Source: Flectonema sp. DT1601 (lineage: Eukaryota > Euglenozoa > Diplonemea > Diplonemida > Diplonemidae). Taken from it: a DNA stretch of 64,000 nt. The position numbers were made by a program, and so were the translations under genes. Below the pieces are notes generated by a model. It saw only the letters and a program-made list of their open reading frames with translations. It was not told the origin of the DNA and searched no databases. Below, in pieces: positions 1-15,300 of this stretch (the stretch's first letter is position 1; every line of letters starts with the position of its first letter). Location of the stretch: assembly GCA_964019425.1 (NCBI GenBank), contig OZ025815.1, forward strand, positions 558,001-622,000, given 5' to 3'.

Positions 1-350
1 GTTGGCATTCGCAATTACGTTCGCACGTTACTCCCCATCTTCCGTTTGGACATTCGTCGCAGACCTCTCCGACCCAGAACCCTTGCTCCTCAGATGCGTA
101 ACATTTGCACCTTCCAGAGTCGTCACACACTCCGTTGACACATGCGCACTTTTGTTCACAGTAGAGTCCCACAAAACCATCAGGGCAGCTACACTTTTGA
201 AAGGTGTTGCCTGTTTCAGGATCGTCGTTACAAGAAGATGTTTTATAGCAGTCAGCATCTTTACAGTTTTTCAACTTGTATTCAGAGCATCGGAGTGATT
301 CTGAGTCTTCAAACTTGAAATAACACTCCGAACAGAATGGTCCTGCCCAG
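1..350 (-). other. Tandem EGF-like domains running off the left edge
   Basis: The frame shows CSECYFKFED, CKDADC, KCSCPDGFVGLYCEQKC, CVNGVCDDSGRCKC, CDECPNGRWGVTCERNCEC. The pattern CxCPDGFxGxxC and C-x-NGxCxxxGxCxC are classic EGF-type repeats of extracellular receptors and matrix proteins. The reading frame is still open at base 2, so the protein extends further; any transmembrane segment is outside the window. Confidence 0.75.
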
Positions 351-3300
351 TAACCATCATCATCATTACGAATACACTTTCCATATTCAGAAGCTTCTGT
401 AAACATTCCTTGTTCTACAAATGTTGTTTTTAAGTTAAACTCTGAGTTGCTGAATCCAAGGACACGAACAACAGCAAAAGCGGATTCGAGAGGTACCATC
501 ATCGAGCATTGTTCTTCTGCTTTATCTTCAACTCGAACACAAACAGCTAGCGATTGAATATCCTTAGCTGCGTAAGGTTCAAATCTCATATCTTCAACAA
601 AGTGTTGATTTGATTGATAACCGATAAGTGGTTTTCCACTACTATCAACACCGAATGTAGTTGTTGCTTGCAAGTACTGAACTAGTCTTTTACTTTCTGA
701 AGTTCCTCCAATGAAGATCTTATCGCTTAACACTAATCCACCAGAATTAATTTCCAAAAATGGTGAATGCAACGTGTTTATAATTATTTCACTCGATCTG
801 TCTGCCTTACCTGTAATACGACATCCCGTTGATGCGCATTGTGCTTTCCAATTGTTTGAATACTCACGAGGTCTGTAGAGTGGTCTACAATCACCGTTCG
901 CAGCTAATTTCAGAATTAATACCAAACCAACTTCAGAACTTATCCTTTCAGTGAAGTCAATCCCAGCAGACGACAATAACGACATAATTGGAACGGTTTT
1001 TCGAGTACTTGAAGTTGTTTGTCCAGATTGAAAAGATCCTATTTTAGTTGCAGTCTCAAGAAGGTACATTCCATCAACAGCTGTGAAATCAGTTTCGATT
1101 CTCGCAGCACGTGAAGCATCCTCTGAAATAAATACCTCTACAGTTGATGTAGCATCACCACATGGCTGACCTTGAGATTCAAATAAGTGCAAATCAATAT
1201 CACTGATATCAGAAGGTAGAGTTCCAGGTTCTAACTTCCAGCGTAGGATCGATGGGCGATTTGGTGTGACTGGGTAAGGAACTTGTGATCTACCACAACA
1301 AGAAACAGGTCTTCCTCCCTCACGACATTCTAAAGTATCTGGACAGTTTTGTGATACTGGAACACCACAACCTCCAGTACAGTCAATATCAAGAGCAACA
1401 GTTGTATCAGATGAAACCATTATGTGAGTAGTTGATGTAGTGTCAGTGAACTCACAAGCAATACCTGCGCGTCCAATTCCACAGAGACAGCTACCACTTC
1501 CGTGAATACCATCATCACAAGGGTATCCACTACATGGAAGGTCTTCACATTTCTTGTTCCATCTACAGTTGTAATTGTTACAAGTCATTTCATCACCAAT
1601 CTCACCACACTTACTCTGTTGAGGTATTGGACACTGAATAGTACATGATTCACCAAAGAAGTACTTAACACAGTCTTCACAAAGTTCTCTTGTTTCTGGA
1701 ACAATTGGTGACCAAACAGCAATAGTACGTGGCCATGATTCTCTGTATGCAAATCCACCAGGAAAGTAAAGCTGATCAGATTCTATGTTACTATTTAAAT
1801 CAGAAGTTATGTCACCAGATGCACGTGTTGATCTCGGATCAACCCACACAGAGTGATATCCTGTATGCCACCAACCATTACTTGGTTGCGACCATTTACC
1901 TAACAATGAATACTCTTGACTTACAGGGTTTGTGTTTGAAGGATAGATGAATGAATCTGCGTTAGCATCAGTTTGTTGTAATTCACATCGTAAACAACCT
2001 CTCGGAGTTGAAACAACATTCTCTAAATCACCAATACAATCAACATCATTAATATCGCATATTACTCCAGCTGTCTGATTACTTCTGGTTACCGCTGACG
2101 GCCAACGAGCACGTTTAAACTCCTCAGGTACTACGAACTTCTGTTTACAACATTGTTTTTGTGGAACACCAAGACCATCTGAATCCAATCCTGAGTATAC
2201 TATCTCAGGAGAAGTATCACCGTTGACACTCATTCTGTATAGGTGTCGTGAACAGCCTTGATAAGAAGGTATATTAATACCTGACATTACCTTTATTATT
2301 TTAGTAGTGCCGTCAGTGCCGTCAGTCGCTTCGATATCTTGAATCCTTCCAGGAGGATAACATTGATTTTGTCCTTCATAACCCAAAGAGATCTCTTGAT
2401 TATCATATGCCCAGAATAGAATATGGTCATTCCACTGAGTGATGTCATAAGGGTTGGTAACTGCCCATGATCTGTCATCCCGAACACCATTTTTAAAATC
2501 AACAAAAACCATAATTTCTTCTTCCCGACCATGCATCTGTGGGAATGGTACACGAAGACCTGTTTCTGGATCTGTGTTTGACAGATGAGCACCAATATCA
2601 GTCATTCCTCCCTTGTGAAGAATGTAATAAATACCGTTGCCATCATTTGTTGGTGTCATCCATTTTGGATCTGTCCATTTACGATCATAATGTGAAGGTA
2701 CGAGTAATTCAGCATTGGTGTCATCACCTCCCCATTTGTATAAAGAAGATTTTGACGAACTATTGCAAGAAAATGATCTTTGGTACATGTGAACTTCATG
2801 AGGACATAGTGGACTAACACATGTTGGTGATGGTTCATCCTCGACAGAGTCAGTTAGTGATAACATAATAAACTTTTCAAATACGACAGGTTTGAAGTAT
2901 CCCTTATGAAGGGGAGGAATAGCAGCTCTTAGTAGTCCGTTTTCAGTATTCAATCTCAACTCTGATGCCTGAGTTGATCCAGTATTAGTCCATTGCCATA
3001 ATTTCATTCCCTCTCCATTATCATAATAAAACACAACAGAATTCTGAAATACTGTAAAACCCGGATGTCCCTGAACATGAGCACATCTATCAGGAACATT
3101 CTTATTACGTAATGGCGATGAAATTTGAACAGCAGTTCCAGTCTCATCACTTGACTTGTATACCCATATTCCTAGTTTTGTTGGGATTAAATATCTGGAA
3201 GTAGATTTCCTTCCAGCGTATCCAATCTTTTGAGGAACATATTGGTGATCTTCATAGATGTTTAATCGTTGTTCAGCCAACACAAAGAGATAGTGCTCAC

Positions 3301-6300
3301 CATTCATTACAATTTCTGTAACGTAATGAGGGAATACTATGTTCAAAACTAATAATTCAGGTGCTGAAGCTGGTTTTACTGTGTCTTTGTTAAGTGATAC
3401 CGAAAACAGTTGTGGAACGAGCAATGAAAGAATGGTCGACTGTTCCTGAGCATTCCTCCTCGTTGTTACAGTTGAACCAGCTTCTAACACTGATGTAAAG
3501 ACTAACCTTCTACTGTGGAAATTCTTATCTGTTCCTTTAAACGAAATTAGTTCCTTAGCTCTAGTGAAGACTCTCATTCCTAAGAGACTGTCTCGTAGTT
3601 TTGTTCGAGGTTCTTCAGCATAATCGGGATATTCAGGTTTGCCGATGTGAACGTTGGCTTCTGATACAGTGTGTTTGCGCTCTCTGTCAGGTGATGATGT
3701 TGAGTAGAATAATTCTTTACTTCCCTGAAATACTGGTGAGTCAGATGAACCAAAAACTGAGTTACAAGGAGCAGACTTTCCTGCTTGTGTTTCCCAATCT
3801 GTCGTCGCTAAGAAGAACATGTTACTTCCAATCTGAACGAAGTCAACAGGGTCTTGAAATCCACTTTCAGAATCACAAGGACAGTCTTGACCATCAGAAT
3901 TCGTGCAGGTTCCTCCTTTAACATCTCTGTTGTACTGTAGCATATTAAAAACGGTATCGTCTCCAGTTGACAATGATGTAGCAACTTTCATTGCGTAGTA
4001 TGGATGGCCTCCTTGCAATCTCGATCCAGCACTGTGCTCAGTTGAAAACAATAAGCTAGATGGCGCAACGTTATCATGTTTTTTCAAAACCAATTCGGTG
4101 ATTGGGATTACAGGAAGGCGACTATTTTGATCAGGATCTTCCACAACAATAGCAAAAGAAAGATCAACTATGTTGTGAATGCTGAATGCGACATGAGTTT
4201 GAAACCATTTCGTAACATCAATCAACATCGATCCATTTCCAAGATTGGATTTTTGATCTGAGATTCCAACCGGAGAAAAGAACTTAGACCCTGGAAACAG
4301 AGTTGTGTATCTGAGTTGAGAAGCACTGTCAGCTCTGTTTTCAAGAAGTGATTCTGACGTCCAGAGATATTTTAATTCAGATCCTTTCATACAAGTTCCA
4401 GACTCACAGATGTATCTAATAACGGAATCGTCACTTCCTTGGACGTTGCGACATTGACATATTCCATCTGATAAAAACAATCCTAAGCTACTATCACATC
4501 CCTGCGTTCCAGCTTGATGTCCGCATGCCACAGTCTTTCCACTTGGAGATATAATCTGTTTGCAAGTTCCTCTCACGCAAGTATAATCATTTGAACACTT
4601 GCATTGTCTTTCAGTCTGTTGCCAAATACTATTTGCTTGACATTCAGTTTCAGCCACGTATGTAACTCCACATAATTGACCTGTCGTAGGAGGGTCTGTA
4701 GGGTACGGATTCTCAGACGATCTGACCGTCGCATATACAACGAGTCGTTTTGTGATGTACTGTTCGGTAATTCCCTTTAGACGGATGCCCGCGAAGGTGA
4801 TGTCTCCTGGGGCAGATAAACCTCTCCAGGTGACGAATTGCTTTGTCAGTTGCTGAGTTCGAGAGAAATCGAAACCGCACCTGACGAACGTACCAGATGG
4901 GATTTGAGCAACGCAATCAGTTGACGGATAGGAAATAGCACCTCCTGTCTCACATGTTTCACCATCACAATCAGTGTCTGTGTGTGACCAGTATCCTCTC
5001 TCAGGATCAGAGTAGCAAGATGTGCAAGATCTACTTTTATTTTGAGACAGTGGATCAGTCAGTGTAGTGCATGTACCACGACCACCACAACAATCATATT
5101 CACAGGCATCACCTCTGTATTCAGGTTTGCAATGACAATAAGTTATTCCGTTAGAATCTAAGCTGCAAATACCTCTTCCATTACAAGGAACAGCTATTTT
5201 ATCACGTGGGATAGAACCTGGTAAATTCTGTCCAGGACACGTTACGAACGTGACACTCATATCAGTGTCACCCGTGACGGTTTCTAACTGTACGTCAAAT
5301 GATGTCTCTCCTTGAGTACTAAATACGTAGAAACGTTGTTCACCTGCTAATAGTTTAACGTTTTCAATTGTTTTATTTATTGATGGTTGTTCATTATCGA
5401 GATTACACCGTAGTCCTCCAAATCCAGTCTTACAACTTGAACAGTGAGAGTGAATTCTTTGATCATAGAAACCAAATTCTGGAGACTCGTGGCAATCACA
5501 CTTTTCATTGGTAACCGCCGCAGCTGTGTTAAACAACGCTAAGGTAGTATTCGTGCAGGAATTCTCACCAGCACAACATAAACCGTTTCCATTACAACAC
5601 GGTTGGACTAACTGCTCTATCTTAAACTCCATTGCCGCATGAGATATTGCCGTAGCAGAGAGAGTCAACCATTCTTTGTTTGATCCAATGCTGATATTAC
5701 AAACAGCTGAAAGACGATTTTCATGAATAACACATTCCTGAATACATTCAGTAAAGGGATCTGCATCACTGCTGTCTGCAGGACAATTCTCTGTTATGAT
5801 GTTGACTGGACTAGATAATGATGTTAGACCAGATTTCACGTGAGTAAAGACAAGTCGATACCATCCCTGATGACTAATCGCGATGTCTCTAATTGTTAAG
5901 TCTTTTGTTCTTTCAGTAATAATTGACCCAGTTAGGGATCCAATAATCCATTGATCAGTAGTTGGTTTGCAATCATTTTCATCAAGGAGATAATCTTCGA
6001 GCTCTGATTCATCAACAGTGACGGCTTTCAAAGCATTAAGTGCCTTGAGTTGCTCAGAAGTTAAAGGATTTGAACACCTTTCTAACTTAACATCGATTCT
6101 ATCATTCATCAGTTCAAAAATCTTTCCAACTTTATCAACGACAGCCACATGAAATGCTAACACCTTCGTGTCTGATGTTGCGATAGTTATTCCCTCCGGA
6201 AATGCCTGTTTTAATATCATTTTCGATGGATAGCTCAACCCGTCAAGGACATCAGCGATTCTCTTTTCCTTTCCGTTAACAACAATCACGTATTCAGATG

Positions 6301-9300
6301 CAAAAAGCTGTGGATATTCGTCTGAACTTTTTTCAAACTGACTCGCTGATGTCACTGCTCGCAGAGTACCTGCAGCGGAAAAGTTGAATAATTCAAACTG
6401 CGAAATGATATCCACGTCCTGGTTTACATACAACACTTTAAAAGTATCATCACGAGTAGTCGTTGCAGGATATGTATATACTCCAGGTCTATCAGCATCA
6501 AGTTGTGATAGTATTTCGGCACCACATGTACATGTTTCAAGTCCTTCGTTGCAGCAGTGTTTGTTTAGGTCTTTCCACTTTCGGATTTCTGATTTTGAGA
6601 ATTTGAAAAAATAGAGATCGCCGTTGATAACCTCAATATCATCCCATGTGTTAGCTGGGTCAAGATCCACACAGAAAGCACTTGCGAGGATACCATTATC
6701 TGCAGTGCAAACATTGCTACGATCATATCCAGGATGGAATATATTGTATCTCTGCCTTACATATGTTGATCCCTGAGTGAATTCTTCAGGAATCGATGGC
6801 AGATCAAACAGATTTGCTAATTCCCTACTTCCAACGGCATCAGTTCGGAAAGCCATCTTCCCCAACTCACCAGTCGCAGTACAAACTCGATTGTTCTTCG
6901 TTAATATTAACCAATGATTTCCATTTCCTGACGGATCTTTATAGTATGTTGCTGTTTGAATATCGGAGGCATATTCATCACCAAAAGCTTGATTCGATCT
7001 GCAATTTGATATTTTCAACGGCTCCAAATACAACAATATAGTAGTCGAACACTCAAGGGTGAAATTACCAGCAGACGCCGAGTAGACGAAGATATGTCTC
7101 TGCTTCAAGACATGTAAATAAACTGTTCCCTGGTTTACCCTAGTCGCGCAGATAGGAGGAGTTGGGAATGGAGGATATCCATAATACATTGTGTCAATAG
7201 TTCCAGGTGATACATCTAAAGGTACATGAGTTCCAGCCTGATTGCCATCTTGAGAAAGTGAATCTTTCGCTGATAGTGTAAGAGAACTAATGTACTCTGA
7301 ACTCTTAACTGTGATAAGAGCGTATTCAGGACCTGTAACCTTCCATGGAGGTGGTGTGTACGAAAACCTATCACTAATAAATAGTGTTCTGTTAAAGTTG
7401 TATCTCAAAGGGGTTCTCGTATCGTTACAGAACTTACCATATCTTGAAGAACCAACTGCTAAACATTGTGAACAATCGATTCCTTTCCAACCTCCAATGC
7501 ATGTACAGCTATCAGCTTCACCTTCTAGATATCCGTGAGCGATACCACCAGAGTTTACTGTGCATTGTAGAGAGCAAGGGTTTGGAACCCCAGATCGTGG
7601 TTGAGGGAATCTACCAACAGCACATCTCCTACAGTCGATAACACCATCAATAAGAAGACCAAAGCCATCACTACATTGACATTCAACTGATGGGACGTAT
7701 GTTTGATCAATTTGTTCACTCCAAGGATCAACAAGAACACATTTTCCATGTGATTTCCCATCAGTCGCAACACCTGAACATGATTGCGGACATGGTGCTT
7801 TTGGATAACAAACTCTCAGAGAAGCAGAGTTTGATTCATAAAGACCAGATCCTACTAATCCAATAGCAAATGATCCACAAGCATTTAATATTATTGTCTC
7901 TTCTCCCTCACCGTCTAGAGGAGATCTGAAATGATATTCTGATGGGTCAGCGTTGACATCCATGTTGGGTGTTTGACCAATTCCAACACCCATTCGAAGT
8001 GTTCCTGCTACTGGTATTTTTGTGATCAAGATAGTAGTTGGTCCCTGTTGAGCAGGGAATCCCCTTGCGACTGTTGCCATAGATCCGAATGTAATTGTGG
8101 TTTCTTCAAAAGGTCCAACAGTAGCCTGAAGAATCTCACATTCTGATTCAAGAATCTCACCCGTGGTTGAATACCTAGTATCATAGTCAGATGTACAAGG
8201 GATTATTGCACAAGCATCACACTGTCCAAGAATACCAGAACTTCTAAAGTCTACTGGAATATCACAAGGATCTTCAGACCTAGCGACACACAACGGATCT
8301 GCAACAAGACCAAACGGCTCAACAACTTCAATGTATTCTACTAGTTGCACATTAAAACCATTGCTTTCTAAAATTGTCCAGTCAAGGTTTCTAACTCTAG
8401 ACCTCATATTCTCCTGAGCAGCAATCGCATCAGTGAGATCCATAGAGAATCGAACTTCGAAGATCGCACCACCTCTGTCGTAAACTTCGACAGGATCTAC
8501 GATATCTGCTTCACGTGATGTTGTCAAAGAAAGACCTCTCGTGACCTGTTGCTCTGTTCTGCATGCTCTTAGAGGAGTCTGTTTTTCTGTTCTGAAACAT
8601 ATTCGAGACATTCTCATTTCACTATTTCCAGTTGGGTTGTAGAGGTTGCCGTCTGTAACAAAGAACTGCTCAAACAGTCCGCGGATTAAAACTAAATTGT
8701 CTAATCCCGATTTCGTAACCGTTGGTCCAGTTAAAGCTTCTTGTTGAGTGTTAATCATTTTGTTCAAGTATGCTTCTGTTAACCCAATTCTAACACCAAC
8801 AACAAAATCAGCACGTGCAGCAGGTAATCTTCTGCAAAGACAAGGTGTTGTAGAAGTACAAGAATCTTGAGATTGTCTTGCAGGTACGCACAATGATGTT
8901 GATGAATCAAAAGAACAACCAATCGGACAATTATCTTCACTATGAACACCATTTCCAGGAAGACATGTCTCTACAGAGGCTCGTGTGAACCAAACATTGT
9001 TTGTTTCTGGTTGAGCACTGCATCCTCCTGACCATGATGTTGCTCCCGTGTATGGCATTAGCTGACCTGTGATTGGGAAACCTCCAAAGTCTTCAAGGTT
9101 ACCATCCAGTCTGTATCCTAATAACACACAAGCTGCATACTTACACTCATCGTGATCAGTGATGTCAGTGGCTCCAATCGCAGGTACTCGTGAAATACCA
9201 AAAGGAGGTTCTCCAATTTTATATTTCGGAAGTCCAGTAGTTGACCCACAGAAACCATTGGTTTGTAAATAATAAGTTCCTTCTTGAAATTGTTGTGCTA

Positions 9301-12300
9301 ACTCAATAGAACACATTGACTGGTTTGGTACAACGATTGATCCTCTTCTCCTTTTACAAAGACACTTGAATCCCTGCCTAGCTGATTCAATGCAATTGAC
9401 ACTACTATCTTCTTTTGGTGTTAAATAAGCGAGATTGAAATTATTACACTGCTTACCAGTGAGTTCAGTGCAAGAAACTGAACAACCAGCAACAGCGGTT
9501 GATTGATAATTTGAAAGTAACCATTCTATTCCGTTGGTTTGGCATACAGCTTGTTTGCATTCATCTGGTAGGTAAATGGTTTCGTATCCAGCTTCTTCAC
9601 ATGATGCCTTATCAAGAACTTGAATATAATCATGCTGTTGAGTATCAGATTGGATAACTATCTCTCCAGAGTCTGTTTCAATAAAAGGAGATTCAGAACT
9701 TAATAACGGACATATTGGTAAATACGGATCTTTTGCGTCACAAGTAATACAAGTTCTTTCTCCTTGCACGCATATCTCATCAGTTGATAAGGTACACACA
9801 TCTGACGGGTCTAGAATTCCTCGTTCATTATTAATGAAGTATTCTCTACAAGTACATTCGTCTGCTAAACCACATGGACCATCTCTATAGTTCCAACAAG
9901 CAGTTTCGTAACCCTCTTCCAATGTGAGGCCAGTTATTGGTTTACTTCCTGTGACACCTCCAGTCCCTGGAGTCGGTTCTTCAATCCAGTCAGTATTTTC
10001 ATTATTTTCCACTGGAATACTTTTAGTGGATAAAACTTTACATTCTGGAAAACTGTATTCAATACCGACAACACCACAATTGGCAGTCGCTATTCTGATT
10101 CCGAAAGTTCTACATTGTTCTTCTGATGTGACGTTGGTAATCAGTCCGCTAAAGTAGAATCCATTTGAATCAACACATCGACCAATACCAATATATGATC
10201 CAACAACATGACCATTTGCTGACATCAGTGGTCCAGGAGTTGGTGCTGGTGTTGGTACTGGTGTTGGAGGATCTCTGATACACCAACCTTGGTCTACATC
10301 AGCTAAACCATTTTCTGGTGATCTACAAGTTCCAACATAAATAGCACCCGATGAACAGACGCATTGGTCATTTCTGACAAAAGGATGGTCATAGAGTTCA
10401 ATATTTTCTGGTGTTACGCGGTGGCATTGTCCATTCAGAGATGGGTGATTGCACCATCCTCTTCTCTTATGGAGATAGCATCTTGCGATCTCAGCAGGTT
10501 CTTCAGGACATAATATGTTTGCAGTACTTGCAGGTCCAGTGTATTCTTCAATCGTTTCTGTTGGACAACGACATCCACAAACCCAAACGCCATTAACACT
10601 ATTATCATCATCAGTACATAAAACACCTGAAGGACACTCATTCAAAGAAGCAGAGCAATCTGTTGGACAATTATTACAGTTCGAATAACAAACTTCTGAT
10701 AAGGAAGCAGTTCGTGTTATTGGATGATACTTCTCACCTAAGCTTAGACCGTTTGCTGGTAGTCTGCAAGCTTCTTCAGAGATTCCAACACATCTGTAAT
10801 CAGTTCCTCTTTCACAAGTAAAACTATCACAAGGAGGTTTTTGACAATCGATAATAGAAGGCGTTGTTCCATGACTTGAACATCTCATACCATAATCTTC
10901 TGATGCACTGTTTGTGAATGGACAGACTTGTTTACAAGATTTACCTGCTGCTTCACACTCATCAGGACATATCATGTATATTGGACTCTCTTTACTTCCA
11001 GGAAATGGAATCTCACCCAAACAGCTATCTAAAGTAGCTCTCTGAGTTCTATCATGAGAACAACATCTATCAGAGTTCTGTTGAACGTAGTCAGCACATG
11101 TAGTTGATTCTTCCCTTGCAATCTGACAGTCCGAAAACGCACTTTCTTGAGTCAAAACACGAAGAACTGGTCTCCTATAAGAAGATCCAGCAATAATACC
11201 AGAAGCTAAACACCAAGCACATGATTCAGGACAATTAGAATTATGATTATTAAAGAAAACAGATCTGAACCTTGTTGTTGATATCAGAGTTGGTATCGCC
11301 TTTGGATGTGTGACTGCTGCAGGACTATCAAGGCAGAGTTGGATGACTAAATTATGTTCTCCATTCCAACGAACTCCCGGGCCCATCAATTCCAAGTCAG
11401 TCCACTGATCCAATCCAAGAGTATGTGATGTTGATTTGACAAGTGTCTTTATGGTTATTAAATTATCACTTATTGGATCATTTTCTGGTATTTCTGATAC
11501 AGCTGTCCAACCAATAGTTATACTGTAGTCACTTATTGATGTCTCACGACCAGTGAAGAACGATAATTTCGTTATTTCCATATGTTTTCTGAGTCCTGCT
11601 AAGGTCAAATCCCTAACAGTGTATAATAGTTGAGTTTTTTGTTTATCAAAACCAACCGAAAATACGGATTCAGAAGCTGCATCAGACATTTCAGTAGTTG
11701 CATTGCTTCCCTTGATGATTTTGTAGCTTGTAGGACGACTTTCAGGACAGTAATATCCGGCTTCTTTACATTCTAACTTACAAACTGAGTACATCGTATC
11801 AGACGGTAGAAGTCCAGATGGTATTTCTTTACTGCACCTACTTAGTTGTCCATCATAACGACAACAAGCTTCTGGATATTGTTGTACGAAGTTACTACAT
11901 GTTTGAAGAGTTTGGAACCGTCCTTCCCAATCACATTGTTCGAATGTAGTTCTGCAGGTTGATTTCTCAGAACACGCAGATTTACATATCGAATATAACG
12001 AATCGGATGACTGAAATCCGGTTGGAACTCCCCCAGAACATGAACTGAGAGTTTTTGTACAACACAAATCAGAGTTTGACTCGATGTATTTTAAACAAGT
12101 TGGTGTTGTCTCAATTACATTATCAATATTACATCTTGTAAAGTCAGAGTCACTTGATAATGATGAACATGGAGGTTTACTACACTCTTTTGATCTTTGA
12201 GTGCAGGATGACAGACTTTGAGTTGATACATCTCCAGAAACAGAAGATTCACAACAGCGATGACCTCCGAGGTATGAGAACGGATAGTCTTCAGGACAAC

Positions 12301-15300
12301 TGCCGGTGAATTCCGCTGCTGATATTTGAGTTGAAACACTCTCATCACATCCCGGAGATATATTTTGAGATAATGACACTCTCGTAATGACAACAGTACA
12401 ATAATTAAGAACTCCATCTAACCTTGATCTATCAAGTGTTGCTGTAACTGATGCGACATAATCCATTAGTATTCCATCCCATGTGAACTTGTAAGGATTC
12501 TGACCTGAGAATCTCATCTTCGTATCACTACGAGAAGTAATTATTCCAAAAGAATCAATCGTAAACACATCGGTAGTACTTTCTTCACAATTCATTAATG
12601 AAGCAACATACTGTCCTGACACTTCACAGAATTGAGGACTATCTCTGCATTCACCAATATCTTCATCAAAGAAACAGTTTGTTGAATTCCCACAAGTTGG
12701 TCGCGGCCACACACTAGGACATTCAACTTTTTGACAACAAGTTTCTGTATCACATCCTGTTGTTTTACAGTACGGTTGTGATGGTGACTGTAATGGTGTT
12801 GAAAATGGTTTTATAAAGCAGAGCGATTCCCTATTTTCCACAACCTTAATCAGACTTTCAATTGCGGGATACCCGTCTGAAATGATCGGCTCGCTAATAA
12901 CGTTGTCTTCGAAGTAAGTAACTCCTCTGTTACTGTCGTCTGTGAAGATGGTACAATTTCCTTCTTCAGCGGGAAGAGTTGATATTTGATATGCTGTGCA
13001 GTTATCGCGATCACAGTGAGCACCACATTCAAGGATACGACCCGTAACTGACAACGAGCGTAGTTCTAAGACGTAAAAAGACAGCGGGGTATCAACAGGT
13101 GATTCACACGTACCAACATGTCTAACGTAGTTGTCAGAAACAAGAGTTGCTGGAGTTGGGCATCTGCGAATAGCAAAGTCCGAGTCGCATTGACGACAAC
13201 AAGTCTTAGTATTACAAACACCATTAATACAAATATGATCTCTTGGAATCACATGGGGAGAACAATATCCACCTTGAGTGCTGTGATCAAAACCTTCACA
13301 AGTAACAAGATGACCTCGACATTCTCCATTGTGACACATGTCATTAATAGTTTCAAGGTTGTTATCATCACATGCAATACCTGATTGTGGTAAATATTCA
13401 CAGCTCTCACCTGTACAGTCTACTCTGTTACATATTTTCACATCACAGCTACATTCACTTGCAACAGTACATGATGATTGGAAACACAATCCATCTCCAT
13501 TACATGGTGTTCTTTCTGCCTTAGCAGTCGTGATACATCTTCCGGTATCGAGGTCACATGCGTAGTCGACACACGGGTTTGAACCGGTGCATGAAACAAC
13601 TGAACACCACGGAGCGCATTCGGTATCACCACCGAATGCGATAGCTCCAGGTTTGGAAGTTTGAGTGACTGGGCACGTCTTACAGACGTGATCTTTAACA
13701 TATTCATCAGCACCACATATGATGTTCTTACAAAAGGTATCAAAACCAGATGTGTAATCCCCTCCATAGCTGTAAGTTCCTGGAGAACATTCAACGCATT
13801 TATGTGATGATACTTTGAAATTCTTCTCACAGCGAGTCTTTGCACATTCACCTCTTCCGGTAGAATGGGTTCCAAGTGGACACAAACTGCAAAAATCTGT
13901 CTCCAACAAAGCTTCATTCATCTTAGTGTTACACTGGATTTGCTCACAAGGTGCAGTACCAGATTCTAAACTGCTTCCGTATATATTTTGAATACTGGTT
14001 CTTGTTGACTGAGGACATGTCTCACAAGAAGATCTATCAGCGAGTTGGGTGTTTCCTAATCCACATCGAGGTTGATTAACTAACTCACCAACAGCTGTTA
14101 CTACAGGAAAGACGAATGTCGCAGCTATTTGACTAACTCTTTGAGATACCTGTTGGGAGATGGTTCCCGCAGATGATGTGATTAAGTCATTAGTCAAAGT
14201 ATCCCTAATGTCAATAAGAGAACGAGAAACTTCACTACTCTCTGAGATAACTAACTTAAACTGTACGATATTAACAGTACTTTGACCTTGACTATGATCA
14301 GCGTTAAGAAGATCGTGATCATTTGGAACGGAGAACAATTCCATACAAATCTTTTTATCTAAAGAAGATCCAGCTCCGTAGTAAATGCATTCAGTTTTGA
14401 CTTCGCAATCTCTTCCTGATGTAGATCCCATGCTGTTGCATCCGAGAACATCTGACACACTGATTGTAAAGCTACTTATGAATACTTCAGAAAAGACAAC
14501 TGTTAAATCTGATATTCTCATCGATATTGGAATCGTCGTAAACTTTCTACAGACGGCACTGGACTTCGTAGCATGGCCAATGAAAGGATCATTGCAAACA
14601 CACATCCAGTCATCAAGTGATGTAGAAACTTTATTCAAATCAATACAACTTTGACCTGCAGAACACCTCTCTTCTGACGTATCACATTCGTCTAAAATAC
14701 AAGATGGAAATGATTGAGATGGGTCACTACATTGACAACTAATACTGTTAGCTATGCCTTGATCAGTACAGTTCTCTCCTCTGCATACGTCGCTGAGTTC
14801 AACAGAGGAGCATTCGTTTAGGCCGCAGGAATCATCTCGTATTGAGAATGGTTCCTTGCATTCACAAGACGCGCTTGATCCCACAAATGACTGTACATCA
14901 ACAACACAACTTTCTGGATAAACACATTCAATCATATTTATTGTGTCACATTTATTAAGTTGACATTCTGTAACTGGTCTTCCAACTTCAGAGATGTGTC
15001 TGCAGCCCTCACATGTACATGTACATATATAATCATTTAAGCTAGTGATAGTGTTACCAGGTGGTGGATCAGAACAGGTCTGCCCTGGACCACAAGGGTT
15101 TGAAGCACATTCATAGAGTGTGTTTTGGATTATACAATCATCTAGGCGACAGTTATCATAACAAGTTCTGCATGATGATGATTGTTGTGTTTCCCAACAT
15201 TGTAAACAACTTCCCATATTACAAGGTTTTGATAAGCATTGCCGTCCTGTTGATGGTGAGACTTCGCAATCTCCGTTGTCGAAGTTAGGATTTTGAAGAA

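Noticed and set aside
13438-13917. Minus-strand 159-codon frame in the Cys-rich part
   Set aside because: The overlapping main frame encodes clear ephrin-receptor-like Cys repeats at the same place; this frame is a one-base-shifted shadow.
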